DNA of 64,000 bases, from contig NZ_CP143867.1 in assembly GCF_036416795.1 (NCBI RefSeq), forward strand, positions 5,200,001-5,264,000, read 5' to 3'. Origin of the DNA: Bacteroides sp. MSB163. GTDB lineage: Bacteria; Bacteroidota; Bacteroidia; Bacteroidales; Bacteroidaceae. A model generated the notes under the pieces. That model saw only the letters and a list, made by a program, of their open reading frames with translations, did not search any database and was not told where the DNA came from. Within the stretch, counting starts at the first letter, position 1. Each line of letters begins with the position of its first letter. The translations under genes and the position numbers were made by a program. This document shows positions 32,639 through 40,667 of the stretch, in pieces.

Positions 32639-34360
32639 ATGGAAGAGATAAAGAGAATACCCTACGGTGTATCCAGCTTCGTGGAAGTGGTGGAACAAAA
32701 CCAATATTATGTGGACAAAACCATGTACCTGCCCCTGCTGGAGCGGCAGCCCAATTATCTGTTCCTCATCCGCCCCCGCCGCTTCGGCAAAAGCATCTTT
32801 CTGGGCATGTTGCGGGCTTACTACGACCTTGCCCAAAAGGAAAAGTTCGCCGCCCGCTTCGGAAACCTGTGGATAGGCAGCCGACCTACGCCGCTGCAAG
32901 GAGCCTTTCAGGTGCTGTACATGGATTTCTCGCGCATAGGCGGACAAGGAGAAGGACTGGCGCAGAACTTCAACGATTATTGCAGCATGTGTGTGGATAA
33001 CTTCGCTTCCATTTATGAATCATACTACTATCCCGGGTTTGTCCGGGAAATGAAGGAACAATCCGGCTTCAGGAATAAACTGAACTATCTGGACATGAAA
33101 GCCAAAGAGACGGGTGCCCGCCTCTACCTCATCATCGACGAATACGACAATTTCACCAACGTAGTGCTCAACGAAGAAGGCGAAGGCGTTTATCATGCCA
33201 TCACCCACGCCAGCGGGTTCTATCGCGAAGTCTTCAAGAAGTTCAAAGGTATGTTCGAGCGCATCTTCATGATAGGTGTCAGCCCCGTTACGCTGGATGA
33301 CTTGAGCAGTGGATTCAACATCGGATGGAACATCAGTACCGAACCCATATTCAACATGATGCTGGGATTCAGCGAAACAGATGTACGTGCGATTCTGCAA
33401 TATTATAAAGATGCCGGAGAGCACAACGGTGACGTGGATACCATGATTACGGAAATGAAGCCCTGGTACGACAACTACTGCTTCGCCAAAGCGAGTCTGG
33501 AACGCGACCCGAAGATGTTCAATTGCGACATGGTGTTCTATTACCTCCGCAACTACATGAATTATGGCACTTCACCCGAACAGATGATTGACCCCAACAC
33601 CCGCACCGACTACAACAAGATGAAGAAACTCATTCAACTGGACAAGTTGGACGGCGACCGCAAGGGGGTACTGCGCCGTATCACCGAGGAAGGGCAGATT
33701 ATCACCAACCTCGCCACCTCCTTTCCCGCCGAGCAAATCGCCAAGGCGGAGATATTCCCCAGCCTGCTCTTCTACTACGGCATGCTCACCATCACCGGAA
33801 CAGACGGAGACCAGCTGGTGCTGAGCATCCCCAACAATAATGTGCGCAAGCAATATTACGAATACCTGCTCGAAGGTTATCAAAGCGAAAAGTACATCGA
33901 CCTGAGCAACCTGCGTACCATCTATAAAGATATGGCATACCATGGTAACTGGCGGCAGTCACTCGAATTTATTGCCTGCGCCTACAAGAATCACTCCTCC
34001 GTGCGCAGTCTCATCGAAGGTGAACGAAACATCCAAGGTTTCTTCACCGCCTACCTCAGTATCAGCGCTTACTACCTCACCGCCCCTGAAGTGGAACTGA
34101 ACCACGGCTTCTGCGACATGTTCCTCATGCCCGACCTGCAACGTTACCCCGAAGTGGCTCACAGCTATATCCTGGAACTGAAGTATCTGCCGGCAAAAGA
34201 CTATGAAAGTAAAGGTGGACAACAGTGGCTGGATGCCGTAGATCAGATACACGGTTATGCCCAAGGGCCAAGGGTACAACAACTGGCACAGGGCACGCAG
34301 TTGCACTGTATCGTGATGCAATTCAGCGGATGGGAAATGGTAAAAGCAGAGGAGGTATAA
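32639..34360 (+). CDS. AAA-ATPase-like / PD-(D/E)XK nuclease family protein
   Basis: This 573-aa protein belongs to the AAA-ATPase_like (PF09820-type) plus PDDEXK_9 family, which is present in many copies in Bacteroides. The N-terminal ATPase starts IPYGVSSFVEVVEQNQYYVDKT and has the P-loop variant RPRRFGKSIFLGML (about 43-56), then Walker-B-like LYLIIDEYDNF. The C-terminal nuclease-like fold has D in CDMFLMPD and the catalytic-type E-x-K in YILELKYLPAKDYES. The biological role of the family is unknown; defence or mobile DNA has been suggested. It has its own strong promoter and is 17 nt from the next gene. Confidence 0.85.
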   Translation: MEEIKRIPYGVSSFVEVVEQNQYYVDKTMYLPLLERQPNYLFLIRPRRFGKSIFLGMLRAYYDLAQKEKFAARFGNLWIGSRPTPLQGAFQVLYMDFSRIGGQGEGLAQNFNDYCSMCVDNFASIYESYYYPGFVREMKEQSGFRNKLNYLDMKAKETGARLYLIIDEYDNFTNVVLNEEGEGVYHAITHASGFYREVFKKFKGMFERIFMIGVSPVTLDDLSSGFNIGWNISTEPIFNMMLGFSETDVRAILQYYKDAGEHNGDVDTMITEMKPWYDNYCFAKASLERDPKMFNCDMVFYYLRNYMNYGTSPEQMIDPNTRTDYNKMKKLIQLDKLDGDRKGVLRRITEEGQIITNLATSFPAEQIAKAEIFPSLLFYYGMLTITGTDGDQLVLSIPNNNVRKQYYEYLLEGYQSEKYIDLSNLRTIYKDMAYHGNWRQSLEFIACAYKNHSSVRSLIEGERNIQGFFTAYLSISAYYLTAPEVELNHGFCDMFLMPDLQRYPEVAHSYILELKYLPAKDYESKGGQQWLDAVDQIHGYAQGPRVQQLAQGTQLHCIVMQFSGWEMVKAEEV

Positions 34361-34377
34361 ACATCGCACTTTTATAA

Positions 34378-35037
34378 ATGAGCATCACCCGGAAAAAGAA
34401 ACAAAACGGACTTTTCTATACGAAAGCCGAAGAGAGAATAAATACCCTCTCGCACGCCGCAGGCATCCTGATGGGGATTATTGTCGGCACGATATTTCTC
34501 GTAAAAGGCTATCAGAGCGGAAACTTCTGGGCTGTACTCGGCATCTGGCTCTATCTCTTCGGCATGCTCGGCTCTTACGTCGCCTCCACCCTCTACCATG
34601 CGCTGAAATACCATAATCCCTGGAAGAAACGGTTGCGGAACTGGGACCATGCAGCTATTTATTGGCACATTGCAGGCAGTTACTCGCCCGTTACGTTGAT
34701 AGCACTACGGGATGAAGGCGTTTGGGGATGGGGATTATTCGGTTTTATCTGGTTATGTGCCATTATCGGCACCATCGTGAGTTTCCGCAAAATGGAGGAA
34801 CATAGCAATGTGGAAACAATCTGCTTCATCGTTATGGGGCTGTCCGTACTGGTTGCCTTCAAACCGCTATATGCCGTTGCCGCAGGAACTTGTTATTGGA
34901 TGATCGGTGAAGGCATCTGCTACATCACCGGGGCGGTGTTCTACTCTTTCCGGCAGCGCTATATGCATTCTGTTTTTCATTTCTTCGTATTGGGAGGTTC
35001 GGCATGCCACATGATGGCGGTGTGGCTGATTCTATAG
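34378..35037 (+). CDS. Hemolysin III / PAQR-family membrane protein
   Basis: This 219-aa membrane protein has about seven hydrophobic segments and the family motifs: INTLSHAAGI, ASTLYHAL, and the C-terminal HSVFHFFVLGGSACH with the metal-binding His residues. PAQR proteins are thought to be metal-dependent hydrolases of membrane lipids; the hemolysin name is historical. It starts 17 nt after the AAA-ATPase gene, so it may share its transcript. No separate terminator is visible before the GntR/ABC operon. Confidence 0.9.
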   Translation: MSITRKKKQNGLFYTKAEERINTLSHAAGILMGIIVGTIFLVKGYQSGNFWAVLGIWLYLFGMLGSYVASTLYHALKYHNPWKKRLRNWDHAAIYWHIAGSYSPVTLIALRDEGVWGWGLFGFIWLCAIIGTIVSFRKMEEHSNVETICFIVMGLSVLVAFKPLYAVAAGTCYWMIGEGICYITGAVFYSFRQRYMHSVFHFFVLGGSACHMMAVWLIL

Positions 35038-35103
35038 TCGCCACCAACTGCTAAAATATATTAATAATCCTCCCCCTTCCTTGCTTTTCTCCTTCGCTTC
35101 CTT

Positions 35104-35136
35104 TACGTTTGCAGTGTTGTACATCAGTGCAACACT
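35104..35136 (+). promoter_or_regulatory. Promoter and operator of the GntR/ABC operon
   Basis: TACGTTTG (35104-35111) is the -7 box, with TTG at 35081-35083 about 20 nt upstream. Directly after it, 35113-35136 is a 24-bp dyad: AGTGTTG pairs with CAACACT, with AC/GT inside and a single mismatch. Lying over the transcription start, it is a good candidate site for the GntR protein at 36845-37213. Confidence 0.6.
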
Positions 35137-35145
35137 TAAGAAACT

Positions 35146-35967
35146 ATGATAAAGATAGAAAACATCAGCTATGGCTACAAGTCTAACCACCCTATTTTCA
35201 ATGATATATCTTTGGAAATAGGCAACGGAATATACGGACTTCTGGGAGAGAACGGCGTAGGTAAAACCACACTGATACATCTCCTTTGCGGACTACTTTT
35301 TCCTTGGAAAGGAGAGTGCAGCATTGATGGGATGAATCCGGCAAAAAGAGAACCCGCCTTATTGAGCCGTTACTTCTTTCTGCCCGAAGAAATGCAGATG
35401 CCTTCCGAAAGCATTTCCGCTTTTGCCACACGGCATTCCGCTTTCTATCCTCACTTCAACTACAAAGAGTTTGAACAGAATCTTGAAGAACTGAAGATTG
35501 ACAGGAAGCAGAAGTTATCCGCAGTTTCTTATGGTCAGCAGAAAAAGGCGATGCTGGCATATGCCTTTGCACTGCATACCCCGCTCCTGATACTCGACGA
35601 GCCTACAAACGGACTGGACATCACATCCCGACAAGCTCTGAAACGTATCATCAGCCGCAGCATAGATGATGACAGTACGCTCCTCATCTCCACTCATCAG
35701 GCACACGACTTCGAGAACCTGCTGGATCACCTCATCATCCTCGGCGAAAGCGAAATCTTGCTGAACCGTTCGTTGGACGAAATCAGCCAGCGCCTCCTCT
35801 TTGCCCGGACAGACAGTCTGCCCGAAAACAGTATTTACAGCGAACAGGAATTGCCCGGATATTTCTCCGTGCTGCCTAATGAGGAGGAGGAAGAGAATAC
35901 ACCGGATATCGAATTGCTGTATAAAGCAATGCTGCAAGTGCCGGAAAAGATAAAAATGATAATTTAA
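35146..35967 (+). CDS. ABC transporter ATP-binding protein
   Basis: This 273-aa ATPase has Walker A GENGVGKTT (about 35-43), the signature SYGQQKKAMLAYA (a variant of LSGGQ), Walker B LLILDEPTNGLD, and a switch His in LISTHQAHDFENLL. It is the first gene of an operon with a membrane partner and a GntR regulator, the layout of YtrA-type systems that respond to cell-wall or membrane-active compounds. The substrate is unknown. The stop codon lies inside an inverted repeat element (35955-36054). Confidence 0.9.
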   Translation: MIKIENISYGYKSNHPIFNDISLEIGNGIYGLLGENGVGKTTLIHLLCGLLFPWKGECSIDGMNPAKREPALLSRYFFLPEEMQMPSESISAFATRHSAFYPHFNYKEFEQNLEELKIDRKQKLSAVSYGQQKKAMLAYAFALHTPLLILDEPTNGLDITSRQALKRIISRSIDDDSTLLISTHQAHDFENLLDHLIILGESEILLNRSLDEISQRLLFARTDSLPENSIYSEQELPGYFSVLPNEEEEENTPDIELLYKAMLQVPEKIKMII

Positions 35968-36054
35968 TGAAGAATGAAGAATTTGGCTGCGCTATGCAAG
36001 CATGCCGCAAGGTAATTCTTCATTCTTAGTTCTTCATTTCGCTAAATTATCATT
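35955..36054. repeat. Inverted 7-bp-period repeat element
   Basis: Left arm: TAATGAA, GAATGAA, GAATTTG (from 35965). Right arm: AATTCTT, CATTCTT, AGTTCTT, CATTTCG (from 36014), the same heptamer inverted. The outermost 12 bp (35955-35966 with 36043-36054, AATGATAATTTA) are a perfect inverted repeat, and the middle is GC-rich. It lies between two genes of one operon and overlaps the upstream stop codon. Confidence 0.75.
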
Positions 36055-36076
36055 TATAAAATAACAACAAGAAATT

Positions 36077-36841
36077 ATGAATGCAACCTTCAACCTAAAA
36101 CGTTTCTTCCTGCTGGAACAGTACAAGAAACTGGAAACCGGCAAACACTTGCTTTGGAGTGCCGGCATTGTGCTGGGCATTTGTCTTCTCTGCATGATGT
36201 ATGACATCAACAAGGGCTCAAGCTATTACATAAAACATACACAGGCTCTCTCCCTTAGTCGCTACGTACTGTGGTTCCTCTGCATTGCCCCCTGCCTGTT
36301 GGAGATGAATATCACCAAACAAACCTCCACTCTATACTTGTTGATGCCCGCTTCCGTTTTTGAGAAGTTCCTGCACTTGTGGATGAAATACATACTTATA
36401 ATCCCGTTATTCTGCATCTTGCTAATAGCAGTTCTTAAAGGAATATTCAATCTATCAGGAATCAACTATCTGCAATATTTCGGGAGCCAGATAGAACCTT
36501 ATATCATTCAAAAGGACCAGATGCTGACGTACAGTCTGCTACAAGGCATATTCTTTATCGGATGCATAGCCTTCAAACGCCAGAAACTGATAAGCTCCTT
36601 CATCATGTTATGCCTCTGCCTCAGTGCCCTGCTTAGTCTTGGCGCATTTACATACTTATGCAGCCCTGCTGATACCAAAGGCTACTGGCTGTCCAATATC
36701 ATAGCCTATCCTATATATAATTTTCCCATGAGCAGTACGGGAGAAGCTGTCATTGCCTTTTGCAATTACGCCACCCCGGCTTTGTTCACCATCGGCACAT
36801 GGATATCGAGTTACTTCCTACTCAAAGAAAAACAACTGTAA
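36077..36841 (+). CDS. ABC-type membrane protein of the GntR operon
   Basis: This 254-aa protein has about six hydrophobic segments (for example HLLWSAGIVLGICLLCMMYD and LSLSRYVLWFLCIAPCLLEM). There is no family motif that I can name, but the position between the ATPase and the GntR regulator marks it as the permease partner. It resembles ABC-2-like membrane proteins in layout. The stop is 3 nt before the GntR start, so translation is likely coupled. Confidence 0.75.
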   Translation: MNATFNLKRFFLLEQYKKLETGKHLLWSAGIVLGICLLCMMYDINKGSSYYIKHTQALSLSRYVLWFLCIAPCLLEMNITKQTSTLYLLMPASVFEKFLHLWMKYILIIPLFCILLIAVLKGIFNLSGINYLQYFGSQIEPYIIQKDQMLTYSLLQGIFFIGCIAFKRQKLISSFIMLCLCLSALLSLGAFTYLCSPADTKGYWLSNIIAYPIYNFPMSSTGEAVIAFCNYATPALFTIGTWISSYFLLKEKQL

Positions 36842-36844
36842 GCT

Positions 36845-37213
36845 ATGGACTTCAAGACCAACAAACCGATATACCAACAGATTGTAGACTTCTGTTTCAG
36901 CAAGATACTCACCCGTGAGTGGACGGCGGGCGAACGGGTAGTCTCGGTCAGGGAACTTTCCACGCAGCTTGCCGTGAACTCGCGCACCGTGCTGAAGGCC
37001 TACGAATACCTGCAAGCGGAGGACATCATCTATCCCGAACGGGGCATGGGCTTCTATCTTTCAAAGGATGCCATGAAGAAAGTAATGAAGATACAGAAGA
37101 AAGAATTCTTTGAAAACCAGCTTGCCGACCTGTTCAACATTATGGACCTGCTCGGCATCAGCATAGATGAAATAACAGAACGATATAATAAACTTAAAAA
37201 CAGCAGTTCATGA
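36845..37213 (+). CDS. GntR-family regulator, YtrA subfamily
   Basis: This 122-aa protein has a winged helix (about 5-75; NKPIYQQIVDF, VVSVRELSTQLAVNSRTVLK, GMGFYLS) and a short C-terminal helical tail, the size and shape of the YtrA subfamily. Members repress an ABC operon that includes their own gene. The 24-bp dyad at 35113-35136 is the obvious candidate operator. Its TGA stop overlaps the ATG of a 37-aa gene (ATGA). Confidence 0.9.
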   Translation: MDFKTNKPIYQQIVDFCFSKILTREWTAGERVVSVRELSTQLAVNSRTVLKAYEYLQAEDIIYPERGMGFYLSKDAMKKVMKIQKKEFFENQLADLFNIMDLLGISIDEITERYNKLKNSSS

Positions 37214-37323
37214 AGAGATACGCAAAGACAGCATTATGGATTACTTTCGGACTCCTCTTCGTACTCATCATAGTCAAAGTTTTTACTCTGATGTACGAAC
37301 TGAATTCCGCCGTACAAGCCTAA
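37210..37323 (+). CDS. 37-aa single-span membrane protein
   Basis: The small gene starts at the ATG overlapping the GntR stop codon (ATGA) and ends TAA at 37321-37323. The peptide has a basic N-terminus (MKRYAKTALW), one hydrophobic helix (ITFGLLFVLIIVKVFTLMY) and a short polar end (ELNSAVQA). The 4-nt overlap and the good positive-inside layout support it as a real gene translated by coupling. I know no family; it could be a small accessory subunit of the ABC transporter. Confidence 0.65.
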   Translation: MKRYAKTALWITFGLLFVLIIVKVFTLMYELNSAVQA

Positions 37324-37444
37324 CTTTCGCCGCCTCAACGAAGAAAGTATAAACGATTGAAATACAATATATAAGATCTTCCCTGATGAGGAGGAGTGAA
37401 ATTTGTATCCCTAATTGATTAGTAACCTACTAACAGGAACAAAT

Positions 37445-39775
37445 ATGAAAACAAAACTATTTTTACTACTGTTTGTCCTCTCCGCACTCAGTGCGCAGGC
37501 ACAGAACCTTACAATCAAAGGACGTGTTACAGATACTTCGCAAGAAGCCATCATAGCCGCCAATGTATCGCTATGGACCACGGACTCTACCTTGGTGACC
37601 GGAGTGACTTCGGACGCACAAGGCAAGTTCACTCTCAATAAAATCAAGGCGGGCAATTACCGCCTGGCCATTACTTTTATCGGCTATCAAAGTGAAGTCA
37701 TCCTACTGAAACTGAACAACAACCTCGACCTGGGCGATGTACAGTTGCAGGAAAATGCCGTAAGCCTGGGTGAAGTGACCGTATCCGCCAGCAACGTGCT
37801 TCAACGCGTGGACCGTCAGATTATCCTGCCCACCGAGAGCCAGCTAAAACGCTCGTTCGGTGCCTACGACCTGCTGAACAACCTTGGCATCGCCCGCCTG
37901 CAAGTGGACAATTTCACCAACAGCATGAGCGTCAGCGGTGGCGGAGCCGTACAAACCCGTATCAACGGCATCAAAGTGACGGACAAGGAAATAGCCGCCG
38001 TCAGAGCCAAAGACGTGCTACGCGTGGAGTTCATCGAAGACCCAGGCAAGCAATACGGTGACAACGAACTGGGTGCTGTAGTCAATATTATCCTGCGTCG
38101 CCGCGAAACAGGTGGTGTGGTAAACTTCCAGCTTTCCGACTCGCCCCATACCCTGTGGGGAGAGAATTTCCTGAGTGCGAAGTTCAACTACAAGAACTCC
38201 GAATGGGGCATCGACTACTTCAACAAGAATGGCAAATACCACAGCCGCCTCGAATCTCACGAAACGTTCTATCTGAGCGACCGTACCATCGACCGCATCA
38301 AGAAAGGTATCGAAGATGAATCTCCAGCACTCAGTTTCATCAACAACCTGAATCTGACTTACAATCTGACAAAAGCGGACAAGTATGTATTCAACGCCAT
38401 CTTTCGCAATAACCTCAACAACACTCCCTATCAGAATGAACTGAACAAAATGTGGGCGGTAGACGATACGAAATCTATTTATTCGTACGTCAACAACCAT
38501 TCATCCAGCTATTCTCCGGCACTCGACCTTTACTTCCAACATACCCTGCCCCATCAGCAGAGCATTCAGATGAATGTGACGGGAACGCTCATCCATACCA
38601 AAAACAACCGGAAATATAAGGAGTACAAAAACGAGAATACACCACTGGCAGATATTCAGACACTGGTAGACGGTGACAAACGCTCCATCATCGGTGAGGC
38701 CATTTATGAAAAGAGTTTCAAGGATATAAAACTAAGCGGCGGTGCCCGCCACTATCAGATGAGGACGGAAAATGAGTACAAAGGTTCCAACCCCACAACT
38801 TCGAAGATGGATCAGGCACAGACCTCCGCTTTCTTTGAGGTGCAGGGCAAGGTAAAGGACTTCAGTTATGCAGGCAGCGTGGGCATGACGCGCGCCTGGT
38901 TCAAAGAAAGTGACGAAGACCATACTTACTATACTTTCACGCCTACCGTACGATTGAGTTATAATTTGAAGAAAGCGGGTTTCCTGCGCTACCGGTTCAA
39001 CATCAGTCCCGCTATACCGTCGCTCGGTTCGCTGACGGATGTGGAACAGGCTATTGATACCATACAGATTGTCCGTGGTAACCCGTTACTGAAAACATAC
39101 CAGCAGTTCACAAATTCCTTGTCCTACAGTTATTCTAAGAAACAGTTCAATGCCAATCTGAGCCTGCGCCATCAGTATTACGACAGTCCCATCATGGAAA
39201 GTATCTTCGTCGAGGATGGGAAACTGATACTGAAAGATGAAAACCAACGCTCGTTTCAAAGTCTGAATGCGGAACTGATGATCGGCACAAACGGGGCAAC
39301 GCTGTTCGGACTGAAAGATTTCCTGACTCTTTATGCTTCGGGAGGATACACCCGCAGTTGGTCGGAAGGTTTGGAATACAGCCACACATACGATGAATTT
39401 TACTACAGTGTGATGGCGCAACTGCAATACAAAGGTTTCTCTTTGCTCGGGCAATTCAGGAAGGTGCAGAACAACTTCTTCGGTGAGACCATCAAGAAGA
39501 ATGAAAATCAGACGGCATTTATGGCAATGTATGCCAAGCAGAACTTTCAGGCAGGGATTGGTGTTCTGTTTCCTTTCACCAATAATTATAAGGTGGGAAA
39601 AGAACGTATCAGTGAAGTGGCTCCCTTCCGTTCGGAAACTTTTGTGAAGGAGACGGGGCAGATGTTCATACTCCGTGTAGGCTATACGTTTGAGTTCGGC
39701 CGCAAACACAAAGCCGGAAACAAGGGATTGAACAATAGCGATACGGACAGCGGCATCATTGACATGCAGAGATAA
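37445..39775 (+). CDS. Outer-membrane beta-barrel receptor with carboxypeptidase-regulatory-like domain
   Basis: This 776-aa protein starts at the ATG at 37445 with a signal peptide (MKTKLFLLLFVLSALSAQAQ). A CarboxypepD_reg-like domain (about 22-105; NLTIKGRVTDTSQEAIIAAN) and a plug-like region (VNIILRRRE, about 220) follow. The large barrel (about 400-760) is of the outer-membrane beta-barrel family related to TonB-dependent receptors. The C-terminus is polar (NNSDTDSGIIDMQR) rather than ending in the usual aromatic barrel residue. It is transcribed alone, behind the GntR/ABC operon. The ligand is unknown. Confidence 0.85.
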   Translation: MKTKLFLLLFVLSALSAQAQNLTIKGRVTDTSQEAIIAANVSLWTTDSTLVTGVTSDAQGKFTLNKIKAGNYRLAITFIGYQSEVILLKLNNNLDLGDVQLQENAVSLGEVTVSASNVLQRVDRQIILPTESQLKRSFGAYDLLNNLGIARLQVDNFTNSMSVSGGGAVQTRINGIKVTDKEIAAVRAKDVLRVEFIEDPGKQYGDNELGAVVNIILRRRETGGVVNFQLSDSPHTLWGENFLSAKFNYKNSEWGIDYFNKNGKYHSRLESHETFYLSDRTIDRIKKGIEDESPALSFINNLNLTYNLTKADKYVFNAIFRNNLNNTPYQNELNKMWAVDDTKSIYSYVNNHSSSYSPALDLYFQHTLPHQQSIQMNVTGTLIHTKNNRKYKEYKNENTPLADIQTLVDGDKRSIIGEAIYEKSFKDIKLSGGARHYQMRTENEYKGSNPTTSKMDQAQTSAFFEVQGKVKDFSYAGSVGMTRAWFKESDEDHTYYTFTPTVRLSYNLKKAGFLRYRFNISPAIPSLGSLTDVEQAIDTIQIVRGNPLLKTYQQFTNSLSYSYSKKQFNANLSLRHQYYDSPIMESIFVEDGKLILKDENQRSFQSLNAELMIGTNGATLFGLKDFLTLYASGGYTRSWSEGLEYSHTYDEFYYSVMAQLQYKGFSLLGQFRKVQNNFFGETIKKNENQTAFMAMYAKQNFQAGIGVLFPFTNNYKVGKERISEVAPFRSETFVKETGQMFILRVGYTFEFGRKHKAGNKGLNNSDTDSGIIDMQR

Positions 39776-39821
39776 AGATCCGGATATAATTTCATTTCAG
39801 CCCTCTTTGTGAAAAGAGGAA

Positions 39822-39904
39822 GTCCAAAGGGCGAGGTGGCGGATTATACAAAATTGCTTCATGTATAATTCATTAATTACCTGACTGCCGCCTCCCCTGC
39901 GGAC
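39822..39904. repeat. Nested inverted repeat, possible small non-autonomous element
   Basis: Imperfect GC-rich outer arms (39822-39842 and 39888-39904, GTCC...GGCGG against CCGCC...GGAC) enclose a perfect inner hairpin, ATTATACA (39843-39850) with TGTATAAT (39862-39869). There is no coding capacity. It could be an IS-derived remnant or a structured 3' end. Confidence 0.5.
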
Positions 39905-39977
39905 TTTTTCTATTTATAAACGGGAAGAAAAAAATTTCTTCCGCATGATCCCTTTTTCATCCTTATTCTTCATTTCC

Positions 39978-40039
39978 TGTTTCAAAGGATGAAACTGCCT
40001 GTTTCTCGGTGTGAAACTGAGAGTTCCAAGCCATGAAAC
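39978..40039. repeat. 22-bp-period TGTTTC/TGAAAC dyad array
   Basis: TGTTTC at 39978 and 40000 (and degenerate AGTTCC at 40022) alternates with TGAAAC at 39990, 40012 and 40034. Both series have an exact 22-bp period, so each unit is a gapped palindrome GTTTC...GAAAC. Confidence 0.8.
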
Positions 40040-40101
40040 AAATCTGGAAATATAGAGATGAATTTTATCAGGTTGATAGCTCCTGAAAAGCAGGTCCGGT
40101 A

Positions 40102-40662
40102 TTACTTAATAATAGTCACAGTGCCTTCCGCAAGCTGCCTTTCCTTAACCGGAGCAGCTGCCGCATAACCTAAAGCAGCGCAACCGTACACACGATGATT
40201 TTCGGGAATACCCAACTCCGTCAGGAAAGCACGTACCTCAGGATCATCATAAGTCTGCCCCAATTGATTGATCCAGCAGGAACCTATTCCGAGAGATTTT
40301 GCAGCAAGGAAGATATTCTGCATAGCACAGGCACAATCCATAGCTGCCCACCACTGCATCGGTTCATTGGATACGATGACAAGCGTAGGCGCATGATAAT
40401 AACAGCAATAGGTCTGGCTGTGTCCACGCTCCTGCAAACGAGGCTCTTCACTCTTGGCAAAAGCGCCTTTGATCTTCTTATTCAGTTCTTCCAGCACCGT
40501 GGCATTTTGAATGGCTGTGAAATGCCACGTCTGATAATTCATACCACTTGGAGCATAGGTTGCCGCTTCCAAAATAGCATTCAGATCTTCTTGTGAAATC
40601 TGTTGTTCCATATAAGCGCGTACACTGCGACGCGACTTGATGGCTTTTAAAACTTCATTCAT
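40102..40662 (-). CDS. Nitroreductase-family FMN oxidoreductase
   Basis: This 186-aa protein has the N-terminal FMN-binding motif SRRSVRAYMEQQIS, the dimer/FMN segment YAPSGMNYQTWHF, and the C-terminal FLAAKSLGIGSCWINQL followed by GYAAAAPVKER. It should reduce nitro-compounds or quinones with NAD(P)H; the true substrate is unknown. It lies 5 nt downstream of the HpaII-like gene and is probably co-transcribed with it. Confidence 0.93.
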   Translation of the reverse strand: MNEVLKAIKSRRSVRAYMEQQISQEDLNAILEAATYAPSGMNYQTWHFTAIQNATVLEELNKKIKGAFAKSEEPRLQERGHSQTYCCYYHAPTLVIVSNEPMQWWAAMDCACAMQNIFLAAKSLGIGSCWINQLGQTYDDPEVRAFLTELGIPENHRVYGCAALGYAAAAPVKERQLAEGTVTIIK

Positions 40663-40667
40663 ACTCT

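Larger units (their letters stand above)
39776..40101. other. Repeat-rich region between two converging genes
   Basis: About 326 nt without a supported gene, between the receptor (plus) and nitroreductase (minus) genes. It holds a small hairpin (CCTCTTT 39802-39808 with AAAGAGG 39813-39819), a nested inverted repeat (39822-39904), a 20-bp palindrome (39923-39942, GGAAGAAA-aaaa-TTTCTTCC) and a 22-bp-period dyad array (39978-40039). Confidence 0.7.

Noticed and set aside
32639..34360. AAA-ATPase/PDDEXK gene as a complete defence system
   Set aside because: Only one gene with no partner; the family is present in many copies in Bacteroides, and a defence role is not shown.
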